From Bacteroidales bacterium (GTDB lineage Bacteria > Bacteroidota > Bacteroidia > Bacteroidales > UBA932): a DNA stretch of 64,000 bases. The translations under genes and the position numbers were made by a program. Each line of letters opens with the position of its first letter. The stretch's first letter is position 1. Below are positions 7,665 to 15,800 of the stretch, piece after piece. The notes beneath the pieces are model-generated. The model worked only from the letters and a program-made list of their open reading frames with translations, did no database searches and was not told the origin of the DNA. The stretch spans positions 13,670-77,669 of the forward strand of contig VSOK01000007.1 of assembly GCA_009774765.1 (NCBI GenBank), in the 5' to 3' direction.

Positions 7665-9680
7665 ATGCTGATGAAAAGGACAATTCTGTTTTTATCTGTC
7701 CTGTGTGTGTCCTGTGCCGGAAAAATGGACATACAGACCGTGGACCGTATGCCGGTGGATTCATATAATGATTATTATGTAAGCAACAGGGAGCCGCTTC
7801 AGCCTCAGCAGTTCATCAAACTGCCCGCAGGAAGCATTGAGCCGGAGGGCTGGATCAGAAAGCAGCTTGAATTGCAGAAGGACGGCCTTTGCGGACATCT
7901 TGGAGAAATCAGCGCATGGCTGCAGAAGGAAAACAACGCCTGGCTGACCAACGGAGGAGAATGGGGCTGGGAAGAAGTGCCTTATTGGCTCCGTGGCTAT
8001 GGCAATATGGCATACGCTCTCAAGGATGAAAGGCTTCTGAAAGAGACTGGATATTGGATAGAGGCCATATTGGCGGGCCAGCGCGAAGACGGAAATTTCG
8101 GCCCGGCATATCTCAACAATGGAAAACAGGATTTCTGGCCTAATATGATCGTGCTCTGGATTATGCAGTCATATTATGAATACACCGGAGACAGCCGTGT
8201 CATAGATTTTATGACAAGATACTGCAATTTCCTGCTTACGGTAAAGGACGAGGATTTTCTGTCAAGCTATTGGGAGAACAGCCGTGGAGGGGACAACCTT
8301 TGGAGTGTAGTATGGCTTTACAACCGTACAGGTGACGAATCGCTTCTCGCGCTCGCCGGGAAGATACACCGGAATACGGCTGACTGGACAAAGTCCACGC
8401 AGCTCCCGAACTGGCACAATGTAAATATTGCCCAGGGCGTACGTGAGCCTGCCACATATTATATGTTCACAAAAGACTCCTCAATGCTTTCGGCAAGCTA
8501 CAATGTACAGAGTCTTGTGCGCCGTGCTTTCGGGCAGGTGCCGGGCGGAATGTTCGGAGCTGATGAAAACGCCAGAACAGGATTCTTTGATCCGCGCCAG
8601 GGGACCGAGACCTGCGGTTTTGCGGAGCAGATGGCATCGGACGAGATTATGCTTCTGATTACCGGAGACCCGTATTGGGCGGAGAATTGTGAGGATATCG
8701 CATTCAACAGCTTTCCGGCCGCCTTTATGCCGGACTACAAATCACTTCGTTATCTCACTTGTCCGAATATGGTGTTGAGCGACTCGGGCAATCATCATCC
8801 CGGAATAGACAATGCCGGTCCTTTTCTGGCTATGAATCCGTTCAGCAGCCGCTGCTGCCAGCATAATCACGGTTTCGGATGGCCTTACTATGCCGAACAT
8901 CTTATTCTGGCGACTCCAGACAATGGTGTAGCCGCGGTATTGTACAATGCCTGCAAGGCAAAGATAAAGGCAGGTGACGGGACTGAAATAACTGTCAGGG
9001 AAAATACCTGCTATCCTTTTGAGGAAAAGACACGCTTTGTCTTCAATATGGAGAAAAATGTCAGCTTCCCTCTGTATCTCCGCATTCCGCAGTGGTGCAA
9101 CGGTGCCTCTTTGACTGTCAATGGAAAAACATACGCTTCCGGTCTTGCTCCGGGGAAATATCTCCGTATCGAAAGGGAGTGGAGCGACGGGGACGAAGTG
9201 GTCCTGAATCTTCCGATGGATTATTCGTCACGCAGATGGCAGGTCAACAAAAACAGTGTCAGCATAAATTACGGACCTCTTACCCTTTCCCTGAAAATAG
9301 AGGAAGAATATAAACGCAAGCTAAGCACCGAGACAGCTATCTGGGATTCCAAATGGCAGAGCGGTGCCGATGTCTCGGCGTGGCCGTCGTATGAAATATA
9401 TCCTGCAGGAAAATGGAATTATGCACTTGAAACAGATGCGCCTTTTGTGCTTGAACGCAGGGAGTGGCCTTCTGACGACAACCCTTTCACTCTTTCTTCC
9501 GTTCCTATGGAGTTTAAGGCCAGAGGAAGGCTGGTGCCCGGGTGGAAAATCGATGAATACGGTCTGTGCGGTGTACTTCCTTATGAAGATGCGGTGAAAT
9601 CTGAAAGGGTGGATGACATTACTCTTGTTCCTATGGGAGCGGCAAGACTCAGGATCTCCGCATTCCCTGTCTCTGAATAA
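7665..9680 (+). CDS. GH127-like (DUF1680) exported glycosidase
   Basis: This protein of 671 residues belongs to the DUF1680/GH127 type of (alpha/alpha)6-barrel enzymes, whose characterised members include beta-L-arabinofuranosidases. Support comes from the W-rich N-terminal barrel (EEVPYWLRGYGNMAYAL), the LTCPNM stretch and SRCCQHNHG, the region carrying the Cys pair that GH127 uses with zinc, and a C-terminal beta-sandwich with LYLRIPQWC. The N-terminus has a lipoprotein signal (VLCVSC), so it acts in the periplasm or at the outer membrane. It lies 29 bp before a GH2 gene and probably works with it on plant or host glycan side chains. The exact sugar cannot be told from sequence alone. Start codons at 7665 and 7671 are both possible. 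Confidence 0.82.
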   Translation: MLMKRTILFLSVLCVSCAGKMDIQTVDRMPVDSYNDYYVSNREPLQPQQFIKLPAGSIEPEGWIRKQLELQKDGLCGHLGEISAWLQKENNAWLTNGGEWGWEEVPYWLRGYGNMAYALKDERLLKETGYWIEAILAGQREDGNFGPAYLNNGKQDFWPNMIVLWIMQSYYEYTGDSRVIDFMTRYCNFLLTVKDEDFLSSYWENSRGGDNLWSVVWLYNRTGDESLLALAGKIHRNTADWTKSTQLPNWHNVNIAQGVREPATYYMFTKDSSMLSASYNVQSLVRRAFGQVPGGMFGADENARTGFFDPRQGTETCGFAEQMASDEIMLLITGDPYWAENCEDIAFNSFPAAFMPDYKSLRYLTCPNMVLSDSGNHHPGIDNAGPFLAMNPFSSRCCQHNHGFGWPYYAEHLILATPDNGVAAVLYNACKAKIKAGDGTEITVRENTCYPFEEKTRFVFNMEKNVSFPLYLRIPQWCNGASLTVNGKTYASGLAPGKYLRIEREWSDGDEVVLNLPMDYSSRRWQVNKNSVSINYGPLTLSLKIEEEYKRKLSTETAIWDSKWQSGADVSAWPSYEIYPAGKWNYALETDAPFVLERREWPSDDNPFTLSSVPMEFKARGRLVPGWKIDEYGLCGVLPYEDAVKSERVDDITLVPMGAARLRISAFPVSE

Positions 9681-9709
9681 ACTTAGTTATAACAATAAAA
9701 TTAATTAGT

Positions 9710-11527
9710 ATGAAGAAATTTTTATCAGCCCTTGCCCTTGGCCTGGCAGTAACGTTTGCTGCATCAGCCGGGGAAGCGCAGCCTCGTCCGGAGTATCCGA
9801 GACCGCAGTTTGAAAGGACCGACTGGATCAATCTCAACGGAGAATGGAGTTACACTTTTGACTTCTCCCGTTCCGGAATGGAAAAGAATTATGTTGCCAG
9901 TGAAGGATTTGACGGCAGGATAATAGTGCCTTTTACTCCTCAGAGTGAACTTTCCGGAGTCGGATTCAAGGATTTTATTCCTGAAATGTGGTATCAGCGT
10001 ACCATTTCGGTTCCTCAGGACTGGGACGGCAAAAGGGTGATTCTGCATTTCGGTGCTGTTGACTATATCGCCTCCATATATATTGACGGAAAGATTGCAG
10101 GACGCCACTGGGGCGGCTCGTCTTCTTTTTCCCTTGACATTACACGTCTGGTGACCGCCGGAAGTACACATAACCTGGTGGTACGTGTAGAGGACGATGA
10201 GCGTTCAGGGGTATATGCCAAAGGAAAGCAGTGCGGACGCTTTGCTTCATTCGGATGTGAATATACACGCACTACGGGTATATGGCAGACCGTATGGATG
10301 GAGCCTGTGGCGAAGACCGGATTGAAGGATGTGTATGTGGTTCCGGATCTGGACCAGAGCCGTTTTGTGTTTGAACCGTCTTATTATGGCCTTTCAGACG
10401 GACAGAAGCTTCGTATCAGGGTGAAAGACGGCGGCAAGGTAGTCGGGGAGAAGACCGTTCCGGCATCAGCGCAGACTCACGCTGAAATAGTTCTGAAAAA
10501 GGTAAAGACCTGGTCTCCTGAAAATCCGTTCCTCTATGATGTTGAATTTGATGTGCTTTCATCAGACGGCAAGGTGCTTGACCACGTATGCTCCTATGCA
10601 GGTATGAGAAAAGTGCATATCGTAGGCAACCGTCTGTATATCAACAACGAACCTGTATATCTTCGCCTTGTGCTGGACCAGGGATTCTATCCTGACGGTA
10701 TATGGACAGCTCCTTCCGACGCGGCTTTGAAGAATGACATCGAACTTTCTATGGCGGCAGGTTTCAACGGAGCGCGTCTTCACCAGAAAGTCTTTGAACC
10801 GCGCTTCCACTATTGGGCGGACAAGCTCGGATATCTGACTTGGGGCGAGTCGGCAAGCTGGGGTGCGAACATCAACAAGCCTCTGAGTGCACGCAACTTC
10901 CTCACGGAGTGGGAAGAGACTGTCGTACGCGACAGAAACCATCCGTCAATCATTATGTGGACTCCGTTCAATGAGACTTGGGAGCTTCCTGACAACAGGG
11001 AAGCGGCACGTGAGGCATGCAGAATGGTGGAAGACGTATATGAGCTTACCAAAAATCTTGATTACAGGCCTTGCCACGATGTGAGCGGCAACTATCATAC
11101 TGTCCCACAGACGGATGTATTCTCTGTACATCAGTATGAACAGGATGTTGAAAAGTTCAAGGAGTGGATGAGGCTTAAGGACGGCAAGGTACCTCAGCTT
11201 GACCTCAAGAACAGGGAAGTCGAATATGAAGGCCAGCCGTTCATCCTTGACGAGTATGGCGGAATCAAATGGGTCGTAGGACAGGAGTTTTCTGAGATTT
11301 CCTGGGGCTATGGCAATGCTCCGAAGACTCTTGATGAATTCTACGAGAGACTTGAAGGGCTTACAGATGCGATACTTTTCTATGACTATATCTGCGGATA
11401 TTGCTATACTCAGTTGACTGACGTGGAGCAGGAGCAGAACGGTATATACAATTATGACCGTACTCCTAAGTTTGATATGGAGAAGATACGCAAGGTCTTT
11501 ACAAAAGTACCGAAAGGTTTCAAGTAG
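9710..11527 (+). CDS. GH2 glycosidase, exported
   Basis: This is a glycoside hydrolase family 2 enzyme of 605 residues. It has a signal peptide (cleavage probably after about residue 20), a jelly-roll sugar-binding domain (W-I-N-L-N-G-E-W-S-Y), an Ig-like domain and a TIM barrel. The predicted acid/base is Glu422 in PFNETW and the nucleophile Glu515 in FILDEYGG. Family 2 contains beta-galactosidases, beta-mannosidases, beta-glucuronidases and arabinosidases; the short form without extra C-terminal domains does not pin down the substrate. It is the second gene of a likely unit with the GH127-like gene, and the peptidase gene starts 8 bp after its stop. Confidence 0.9.
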   Translation: MKKFLSALALGLAVTFAASAGEAQPRPEYPRPQFERTDWINLNGEWSYTFDFSRSGMEKNYVASEGFDGRIIVPFTPQSELSGVGFKDFIPEMWYQRTISVPQDWDGKRVILHFGAVDYIASIYIDGKIAGRHWGGSSSFSLDITRLVTAGSTHNLVVRVEDDERSGVYAKGKQCGRFASFGCEYTRTTGIWQTVWMEPVAKTGLKDVYVVPDLDQSRFVFEPSYYGLSDGQKLRIRVKDGGKVVGEKTVPASAQTHAEIVLKKVKTWSPENPFLYDVEFDVLSSDGKVLDHVCSYAGMRKVHIVGNRLYINNEPVYLRLVLDQGFYPDGIWTAPSDAALKNDIELSMAAGFNGARLHQKVFEPRFHYWADKLGYLTWGESASWGANINKPLSARNFLTEWEETVVRDRNHPSIIMWTPFNETWELPDNREAAREACRMVEDVYELTKNLDYRPCHDVSGNYHTVPQTDVFSVHQYEQDVEKFKEWMRLKDGKVPQLDLKNREVEYEGQPFILDEYGGIKWVVGQEFSEISWGYGNAPKTLDEFYERLEGLTDAILFYDYICGYCYTQLTDVEQEQNGIYNYDRTPKFDMEKIRKVFTKVPKGFK

Positions 11528-11535
11528 TATAGCTT

Positions 11536-13011
11536 ATGAAATTGAAAGGATTGTTTTTGGTTGCTTTGGCTTGCGGAATCACGGCTTTTGCCGTGGATTC
11601 CGCTGCCCAGCAGTCAAGGGCGGGTGCTTCCGAGGGAGGCATCTCTCCGGAAATGCTTGCGGAGATAAGCAAGGGATATAAAGGCACGAGCTCGGACAAG
11701 GCCATCAGGAATGCCCTTGCAGGGACTTCAATCGGAGTTCTTGCGGTAAATTCGGAGAATGCGGCTATGATTGATACGCATTTTTCCGACAAGGTGTTGA
11801 CCAAGGGTATAACCGACCAGAAGTCTTCAGGCCGATGCTGGCTCTTTACCGGACTTAATGTTCTGAGAGCCAAGATGATTGACAGGTATGACCTGCCGTC
11901 GTTCGAGTTCTCTCAGAACTATCTGTTCTTTTATGACCAGCTGGAGAAGGCCAATCTTTTTCTTCAGGGAGTAATTGATACCAGGGAACTTCCGTTTGAT
12001 GACAGAAAAGTGGACTGGCTTTTTTCCAATCCTCTGAGTGACGGAGGACAGTTTACCGGAGTCTCGAACCTGATTATGAAATATGGTGTCATGCCTTCTG
12101 AGGCTATGCCGGAGACATTCAGCAGCAACAATACGTCCCAGATGGCTATGCTTCTTAAACTCAAATTGAGGGAGGACGGCTTGAGACTGAGAGACGCATA
12201 TTCCGCTGCTGTGGACAAAAATCTGTCAGGCCGCAAAAAGGCTTCTGCCATAGCGGAGGCGGACAGGAAGCTTGCTCAGATGAAAACGGATATGCTGTCT
12301 GAAATCTACAGGATGCTTGTGCTCTGTCTGGGTGAACCTCCGGTGGAATTCGAATGGGCAAGATGCGGAAAGGAGGGTGAAATCGTCTCAAAGGAAAAAT
12401 ATACCCCTAAGGGATTCTATGAGAAGTACCTCGGTGAAAATCTTGAGGACAATTATGTGATGATAATGAACGACCCTTGCCGCGAATATGGCAAAGTCTA
12501 TGAAATCGACTATGACAGGCACGTTTATGACGGACACAACTGGCTGTATGTCAATCTTCCTGTAGACAGGATCAAGGAGATAGCCATAGCTTCCATCAAG
12601 GACAATACTGCAATGTACTTCTCCTGTGATGTCGGCAAGTTCCTCAGCCGTACAAACGGTACCCTTGACCTTGCGAACTTTGATTACGAGTCGCTTATGG
12701 GAGTCACTTTCGGTATGGACAAGAAAGAGAGGGTTATGACCCACGCAAGCGGATCGTCCCACGCGATGACTTTGATAGCCGTCGACATTGACAAGGAAAG
12801 CGGAAAGCCTTGCAAATGGATGGTGGAGAACAGCTGGGGACCGTCAGCCGGCTACAAGGGCTGTCTTATAATGACTGACGAGTGGTTCAATGAATATATG
12901 TTCCGCCTTGTGGCAGAGAAGAAATATGTGCCGGCGGATGTTCTTGAAATGCTTGAAGGCACTCCGGAGCGTCTCCCTGCCTGGGATCCGATGTTCCTTC
13001 CTGAAGAGTAG
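11536..13011 (+). CDS. Exported C1-family (bleomycin hydrolase/PepC-like) cysteine peptidase
   Basis: This cysteine aminopeptidase-like protein has 491 residues and the three catalytic parts of family C1B: Cys101 in SSGRCWLFTG, His in SGSSHAMTL, and Asn in VENSWG. Unlike cytoplasmic PepC or bleomycin hydrolase it has an N-terminal signal peptide (M-K-L-K-G-L-F-L-V-A-L-A-C-G), so it is predicted to act in the periplasm on peptides. It starts 8 bp after the GH2 stop and is followed by a strong terminator hairpin, so it may end that transcription unit. A functional link with the glycosidases is not obvious. Confidence 0.9.
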   Translation: MKLKGLFLVALACGITAFAVDSAAQQSRAGASEGGISPEMLAEISKGYKGTSSDKAIRNALAGTSIGVLAVNSENAAMIDTHFSDKVLTKGITDQKSSGRCWLFTGLNVLRAKMIDRYDLPSFEFSQNYLFFYDQLEKANLFLQGVIDTRELPFDDRKVDWLFSNPLSDGGQFTGVSNLIMKYGVMPSEAMPETFSSNNTSQMAMLLKLKLREDGLRLRDAYSAAVDKNLSGRKKASAIAEADRKLAQMKTDMLSEIYRMLVLCLGEPPVEFEWARCGKEGEIVSKEKYTPKGFYEKYLGENLEDNYVMIMNDPCREYGKVYEIDYDRHVYDGHNWLYVNLPVDRIKEIAIASIKDNTAMYFSCDVGKFLSRTNGTLDLANFDYESLMGVTFGMDKKERVMTHASGSSHAMTLIAVDIDKESGKPCKWMVENSWGPSAGYKGCLIMTDEWFNEYMFRLVAEKKYVPADVLEMLEGTPERLPAWDPMFLPEE

Positions 13012-13029
13012 TCACGGGATATAAAACAC

Positions 13030-13058
13030 AAAAGGGAGCTTGGCAGAAGCTCCCTTTT
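13030..13058. terminator. Bidirectional intrinsic terminator
   Basis: Perfect 12 bp arms, AAAAGGGAGCTT and AAGCTCCCTTTT, enclose a 5-base loop, with T runs on both strands. It lies between the converging C1 peptidase and nucleoside-permease genes. Confidence 0.9.
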
Positions 13059-13076
13059 TTATGATAATGTGCTTCT

Positions 13077-14357
13077 TTAAGCAAGTTTTTTATATGGTCC
13101 TTTGCCCGGATCCTTGAAGCAGATAAGGAAAAGGACTGCTATTACAGCCGCATAGCCTGCGAATACATACCAGGCTGCACTCCAGTCAGGTTGGGCGGCG
13201 TCGTATACAAAATGGTTGACGACAACCTGTGCCGTAAGGGTTCCGAGCGTTGCGCCTATACCGTTGGTCATCAGCATAAAGAGACCCTGTGCGCTTGATT
13301 TTATGTTGTCGTTTGAACGCTGCTCCACATACAGTGCTCCCGAGATGTTGAAGAAGTCGAATGCTACTCCGTAGACAATCATGGAAAGGATGAACATCCA
13401 TACTCCTGCTCCTGGATTTCCCAGTCCGAAAAGTCCGAATCGCAGAACCCACGCAAGCATTGAGATGAGCATGACTCTCTTGATGCCGAAAAATCTCATT
13501 GCCAAAGGTATCAGCAGAATGCCGAGAGTCTCCGACATCTGCGAAATCGATATAAGGGCATTTGCGTTCTGTGCACCCCAGGTGTCAGCATATTCAGGAA
13601 GCTCCTTGAAATGCGATATGAAAGGATTTGCAAATCCGTTGGTGATCTGGAGTGCCACTCCTATGAGCATGGAGAAGATGAAGAACGTCGCCATTCCGCG
13701 GTCTTTGAACATCGTGAATGCCTTTACTCCGAGTGCGTCCGCGATACTTTGTGATTCGCTCTTTCCTACAGGACATTTAGGCAGTGTGAAGCAGAAGGCC
13801 AGCATAATTACACCGAGTACTCCTGATACGATGAACTGGTTGTATGTGTGCTGGAACTGTATTCCGTTGCCGTCTGTCATAAAGTTCACGAAAAGCATAC
13901 TGCAGATGAAGCCCACTGTTCCGAATACCCTGATCGGAGGGAAATCCTTGACGGTATCAAATCCGTTCTTTGCCAGAATCTGGAATGCGACGGAGTTTGA
14001 AAGGGCGATGGTCGGCATATAGAATGCCACGCTGACTGCATACAAAGTGAAGAGTATACCGAATTCTGTCCCGCTGCCTGCCGTCATTCCATAGTATCCG
14101 GCCGCCAGCATAGCCGCTCCTGCCACACCGTGGCATATTCCCAGAAGTTTCTGGGCCGGAATGAACTTGTCTGCAACGATACCCATAATAGCAGGCATAA
14201 ATATCGAGACTATACCCTGCATTGCATAAAAAAGACCTATCTTCGCTGCGAGACCTACCGATACAAGGTAGCTTCCCATAGAGGTAAGATAGGCTCCCCA
14301 GACTGCCCATTGGAAAAAGTTCATTATTATCAGCCTGAGTCTTATGGCCTTGTTCAT
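13077..14357 (-). CDS. MFS permease, nucleoside:H+ symporter type
   Basis: This inner-membrane permease of 426 residues has about 12 hydrophobic helices. The N-terminus (R-L-R-L-I-I-M-N-F-F-Q-W-A-V-W-G-A-Y-L) and the overall pattern match the nucleoside:H+ symporter (NupG/XapB) branch of MFS proteins, although in Bacteroidota members of this branch also occur in sugar loci. It is transcribed away from the XylR-like regulator, and the shared 205 bp region holds promoters for both genes and a palindrome, so the regulator may control it. The open frame extends to 14414, but that part overlaps the -7 box; the ATG at 14357 is the likely start. Confidence 0.85.
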   Translation of the reverse strand: MNKAIRLRLIIMNFFQWAVWGAYLTSMGSYLVSVGLAAKIGLFYAMQGIVSIFMPAIMGIVADKFIPAQKLLGICHGVAGAAMLAAGYYGMTAGSGTEFGILFTLYAVSVAFYMPTIALSNSVAFQILAKNGFDTVKDFPPIRVFGTVGFICSMLFVNFMTDGNGIQFQHTYNQFIVSGVLGVIMLAFCFTLPKCPVGKSESQSIADALGVKAFTMFKDRGMATFFIFSMLIGVALQITNGFANPFISHFKELPEYADTWGAQNANALISISQMSETLGILLIPLAMRFFGIKRVMLISMLAWVLRFGLFGLGNPGAGVWMFILSMIVYGVAFDFFNISGALYVEQRSNDNIKSSAQGLFMLMTNGIGATLGTLTAQVVVNHFVYDAAQPDWSAAWYVFAGYAAVIAVLFLICFKDPGKGPYKKLA

Positions 14358-14411
14358 GATAATTGGTTTAATTGTTAATGTTATTATTTGATCCGTCTTC
14401 CGGATGGATGG

Positions 14412-14419
14412 CAAATATA
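14412..14419 (-). promoter_or_regulatory. -7 promoter box of the nucleoside-type permease gene
   Basis: On the minus strand this reads TATATTTG, with a GTTG about 20 bp upstream as a possible -33 element. It lies about 55 bp before the ATG at 14357. Confidence 0.6.
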
Positions 14420-14477
14420 GTCAAAGGTGAGAGCAAAATCAACAAACTTGTTTGATTGACTTTGCCGAACCGCATCC

Positions 14478-14500
14478 TATATTTGCGCATTAGCGCAAAT
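14478..14500. promoter_or_regulatory. Perfect palindrome overlapping a promoter box; candidate operator
   Basis: ATTTGCGC (14481-14488), a 4-base centre ATTA, and GCGCAAAT (14493-14500) form a perfect 8+8 bp inverted repeat. Its left arm contains the end of a plus-strand TATATTTG box (14478-14485), preceded by a TTG 19 bp upstream. Lying midway between the divergent permease and XylR-like genes, it is a good candidate binding site for the regulator or another dimeric repressor. Confidence 0.6.
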
Positions 14501-14548
14501 ATACATCAAATTTTATTTTGATTGTACCTGGAGCAAGCGGATTCTTCT

Positions 14549-14556
14549 TATCTTTG
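14549..14556 (+). promoter_or_regulatory. -7 promoter box directly before the XylR-like gene
   Basis: TATCTTTG fits TAnnTTTG exactly and ends only six bases before the ATG at 14563. If used, the transcript would begin at or next to the start codon (leaderless). A weak TTG lies about 24 bp upstream. Confidence 0.55.
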
Positions 14557-14562
14557 GGCATT

Positions 14563-15708
14563 ATGTTGAAAGTTATCTTGCTTATAGACTGTGCCAGCGA
14601 GTTTGACCGGAGGTTGCTTCGCGGTATGATGAGATACTCCAAGGAGAACGGTCCCTGGATGTTCTATCGCATGCCGTCGGACTTCAGCTGGGTGCGTGAC
14701 AAGGAAAAGTGGATACTCGAATGGGCCAGGACATGGAAGGCCGACGCTATAATAGGGAGGTGGGACGAGGTGAAGGTGAATCTCCTGAGCCGCCTGAACA
14801 TCCCGATAGTCCTGCAGAACAACAAGACAAGGAGCGACGTATATTCCAATCTCACGGGAGACTATGACGGCACGGGCCGTCTTGCAGCCCGTTATTTCAA
14901 GAAGAAGCTTTTTATCGACTATGCGTTTTTCGGTGTCAGGAACATAATCTGGTCGGAAGAAAGATGTGGCGGTTTTCAGGACGAGGTGTCGAAAATGGGA
15001 GGAAAATTCTATTCCTATAAGGTGGGTCCGTCAGACTCCTATGACAGGGATGATGTCCTGGAATGGCTGCGAAGCCTTCCGAAGCCTGTGGCCTTGTTCT
15101 GTTGCGACGACGCCCACGCCTTGGTCATTACGGAGATATGCAGGATGGCCGGGATACGTATACCTGAGGATGTTTCTCTGCTCGGGGTGGACAATGACGA
15201 ATTGCTGTGCGGCATATCGGACCCTCCGATATCGTCCATAAAGCTGGATGTGGAACAGGGCGGATATATGACTTGCAAGCAGCTTCATGAAATGGTACGA
15301 AGAAATGAACATACGCCTTTCAATGTTGTCGTAAACCCCATAGGTGTAGTGGAAAGGGAATCCACCAAGCATTATGACATCTCTGACCCCTATGTCGAGA
15401 AGCTTGTCAGATATATAGATGACAATTATAATTCTGACATTTCAATGGAGTCGTTGTTCGGCATGGTGCCTCTTTCAAGGAGGTGTATGGAAATGAGGTT
15501 CAAGAAGGCCATGGGAATCACCATATATCAGTATATAATATCTGACAGGATAGAATACTTTTCTCATCTGCTTCTCACCACGGACCGTCCCGTATCCGAT
15601 ATCGCGTACGAGGCGGGCTTCAGGGACTGCATAAATATCTCAAGAGTCTTCAGGAAGTATAAAGGTTGTTCCCCGATGGAATATAGAAGCAATAATTGCG
15701 TTTTTTGA
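14563..15708 (+). CDS. XylR-like transcriptional regulator (LacI-type sensor with AraC helix-turn-helix)
   Basis: This is a cytoplasmic one-component regulator of 381 residues. Residues 1 to about 270 resemble the periplasmic-binding-protein fold of XylR/LacI sensors (LIDCASEFDRRLLRGM, then VALFCCDDAHALVITEIC, then LLGVDNDELLCG and PPISSIKLD). The last about 100 residues are an AraC-type double helix-turn-helix ending in DIAYEAGFRDCINISRVFRKYKGCSPMEYR. It is followed in the same direction by an amino-sugar import and breakdown locus and is divergent from a permease gene, so the ligand is probably an amino sugar or its phosphate; this is inferred from position. The open frame extends to a TTG at 14518, but the family starts at MLKVILLID, which fits the ATG at 14563. 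Confidence 0.9.
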   Translation: MLKVILLIDCASEFDRRLLRGMMRYSKENGPWMFYRMPSDFSWVRDKEKWILEWARTWKADAIIGRWDEVKVNLLSRLNIPIVLQNNKTRSDVYSNLTGDYDGTGRLAARYFKKKLFIDYAFFGVRNIIWSEERCGGFQDEVSKMGGKFYSYKVGPSDSYDRDDVLEWLRSLPKPVALFCCDDAHALVITEICRMAGIRIPEDVSLLGVDNDELLCGISDPPISSIKLDVEQGGYMTCKQLHEMVRRNEHTPFNVVVNPIGVVERESTKHYDISDPYVEKLVRYIDDNYNSDISMESLFGMVPLSRRCMEMRFKKAMGITIYQYIISDRIEYFSHLLLTTDRPVSDIAYEAGFRDCINISRVFRKYKGCSPMEYRSNNCVF

Positions 15709-15725
15709 ATATTGAATTTCGTTAT

Positions 15726-15761
15726 TTTCCGCTAAAAGTATAATAGGCCTGTATATCTTTG
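15726..15761 (+). promoter_or_regulatory. Promoter of the amino-sugar locus
   Basis: A TATCTTTG box (15754-15761) fits TAnnTTTG. A TTTC at 15726-15729 is a poor -33 match at 24 bp spacing. It lies 39 bp before the ATG at 15801 and heads the collinear run of genes to about 28 kb. The palindrome found upstream of the regulator is not repeated here. Confidence 0.55.
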
Positions 15762-15800
15762 CAAGACAACAACGATAACCACATAAATACACGGTCTTGT

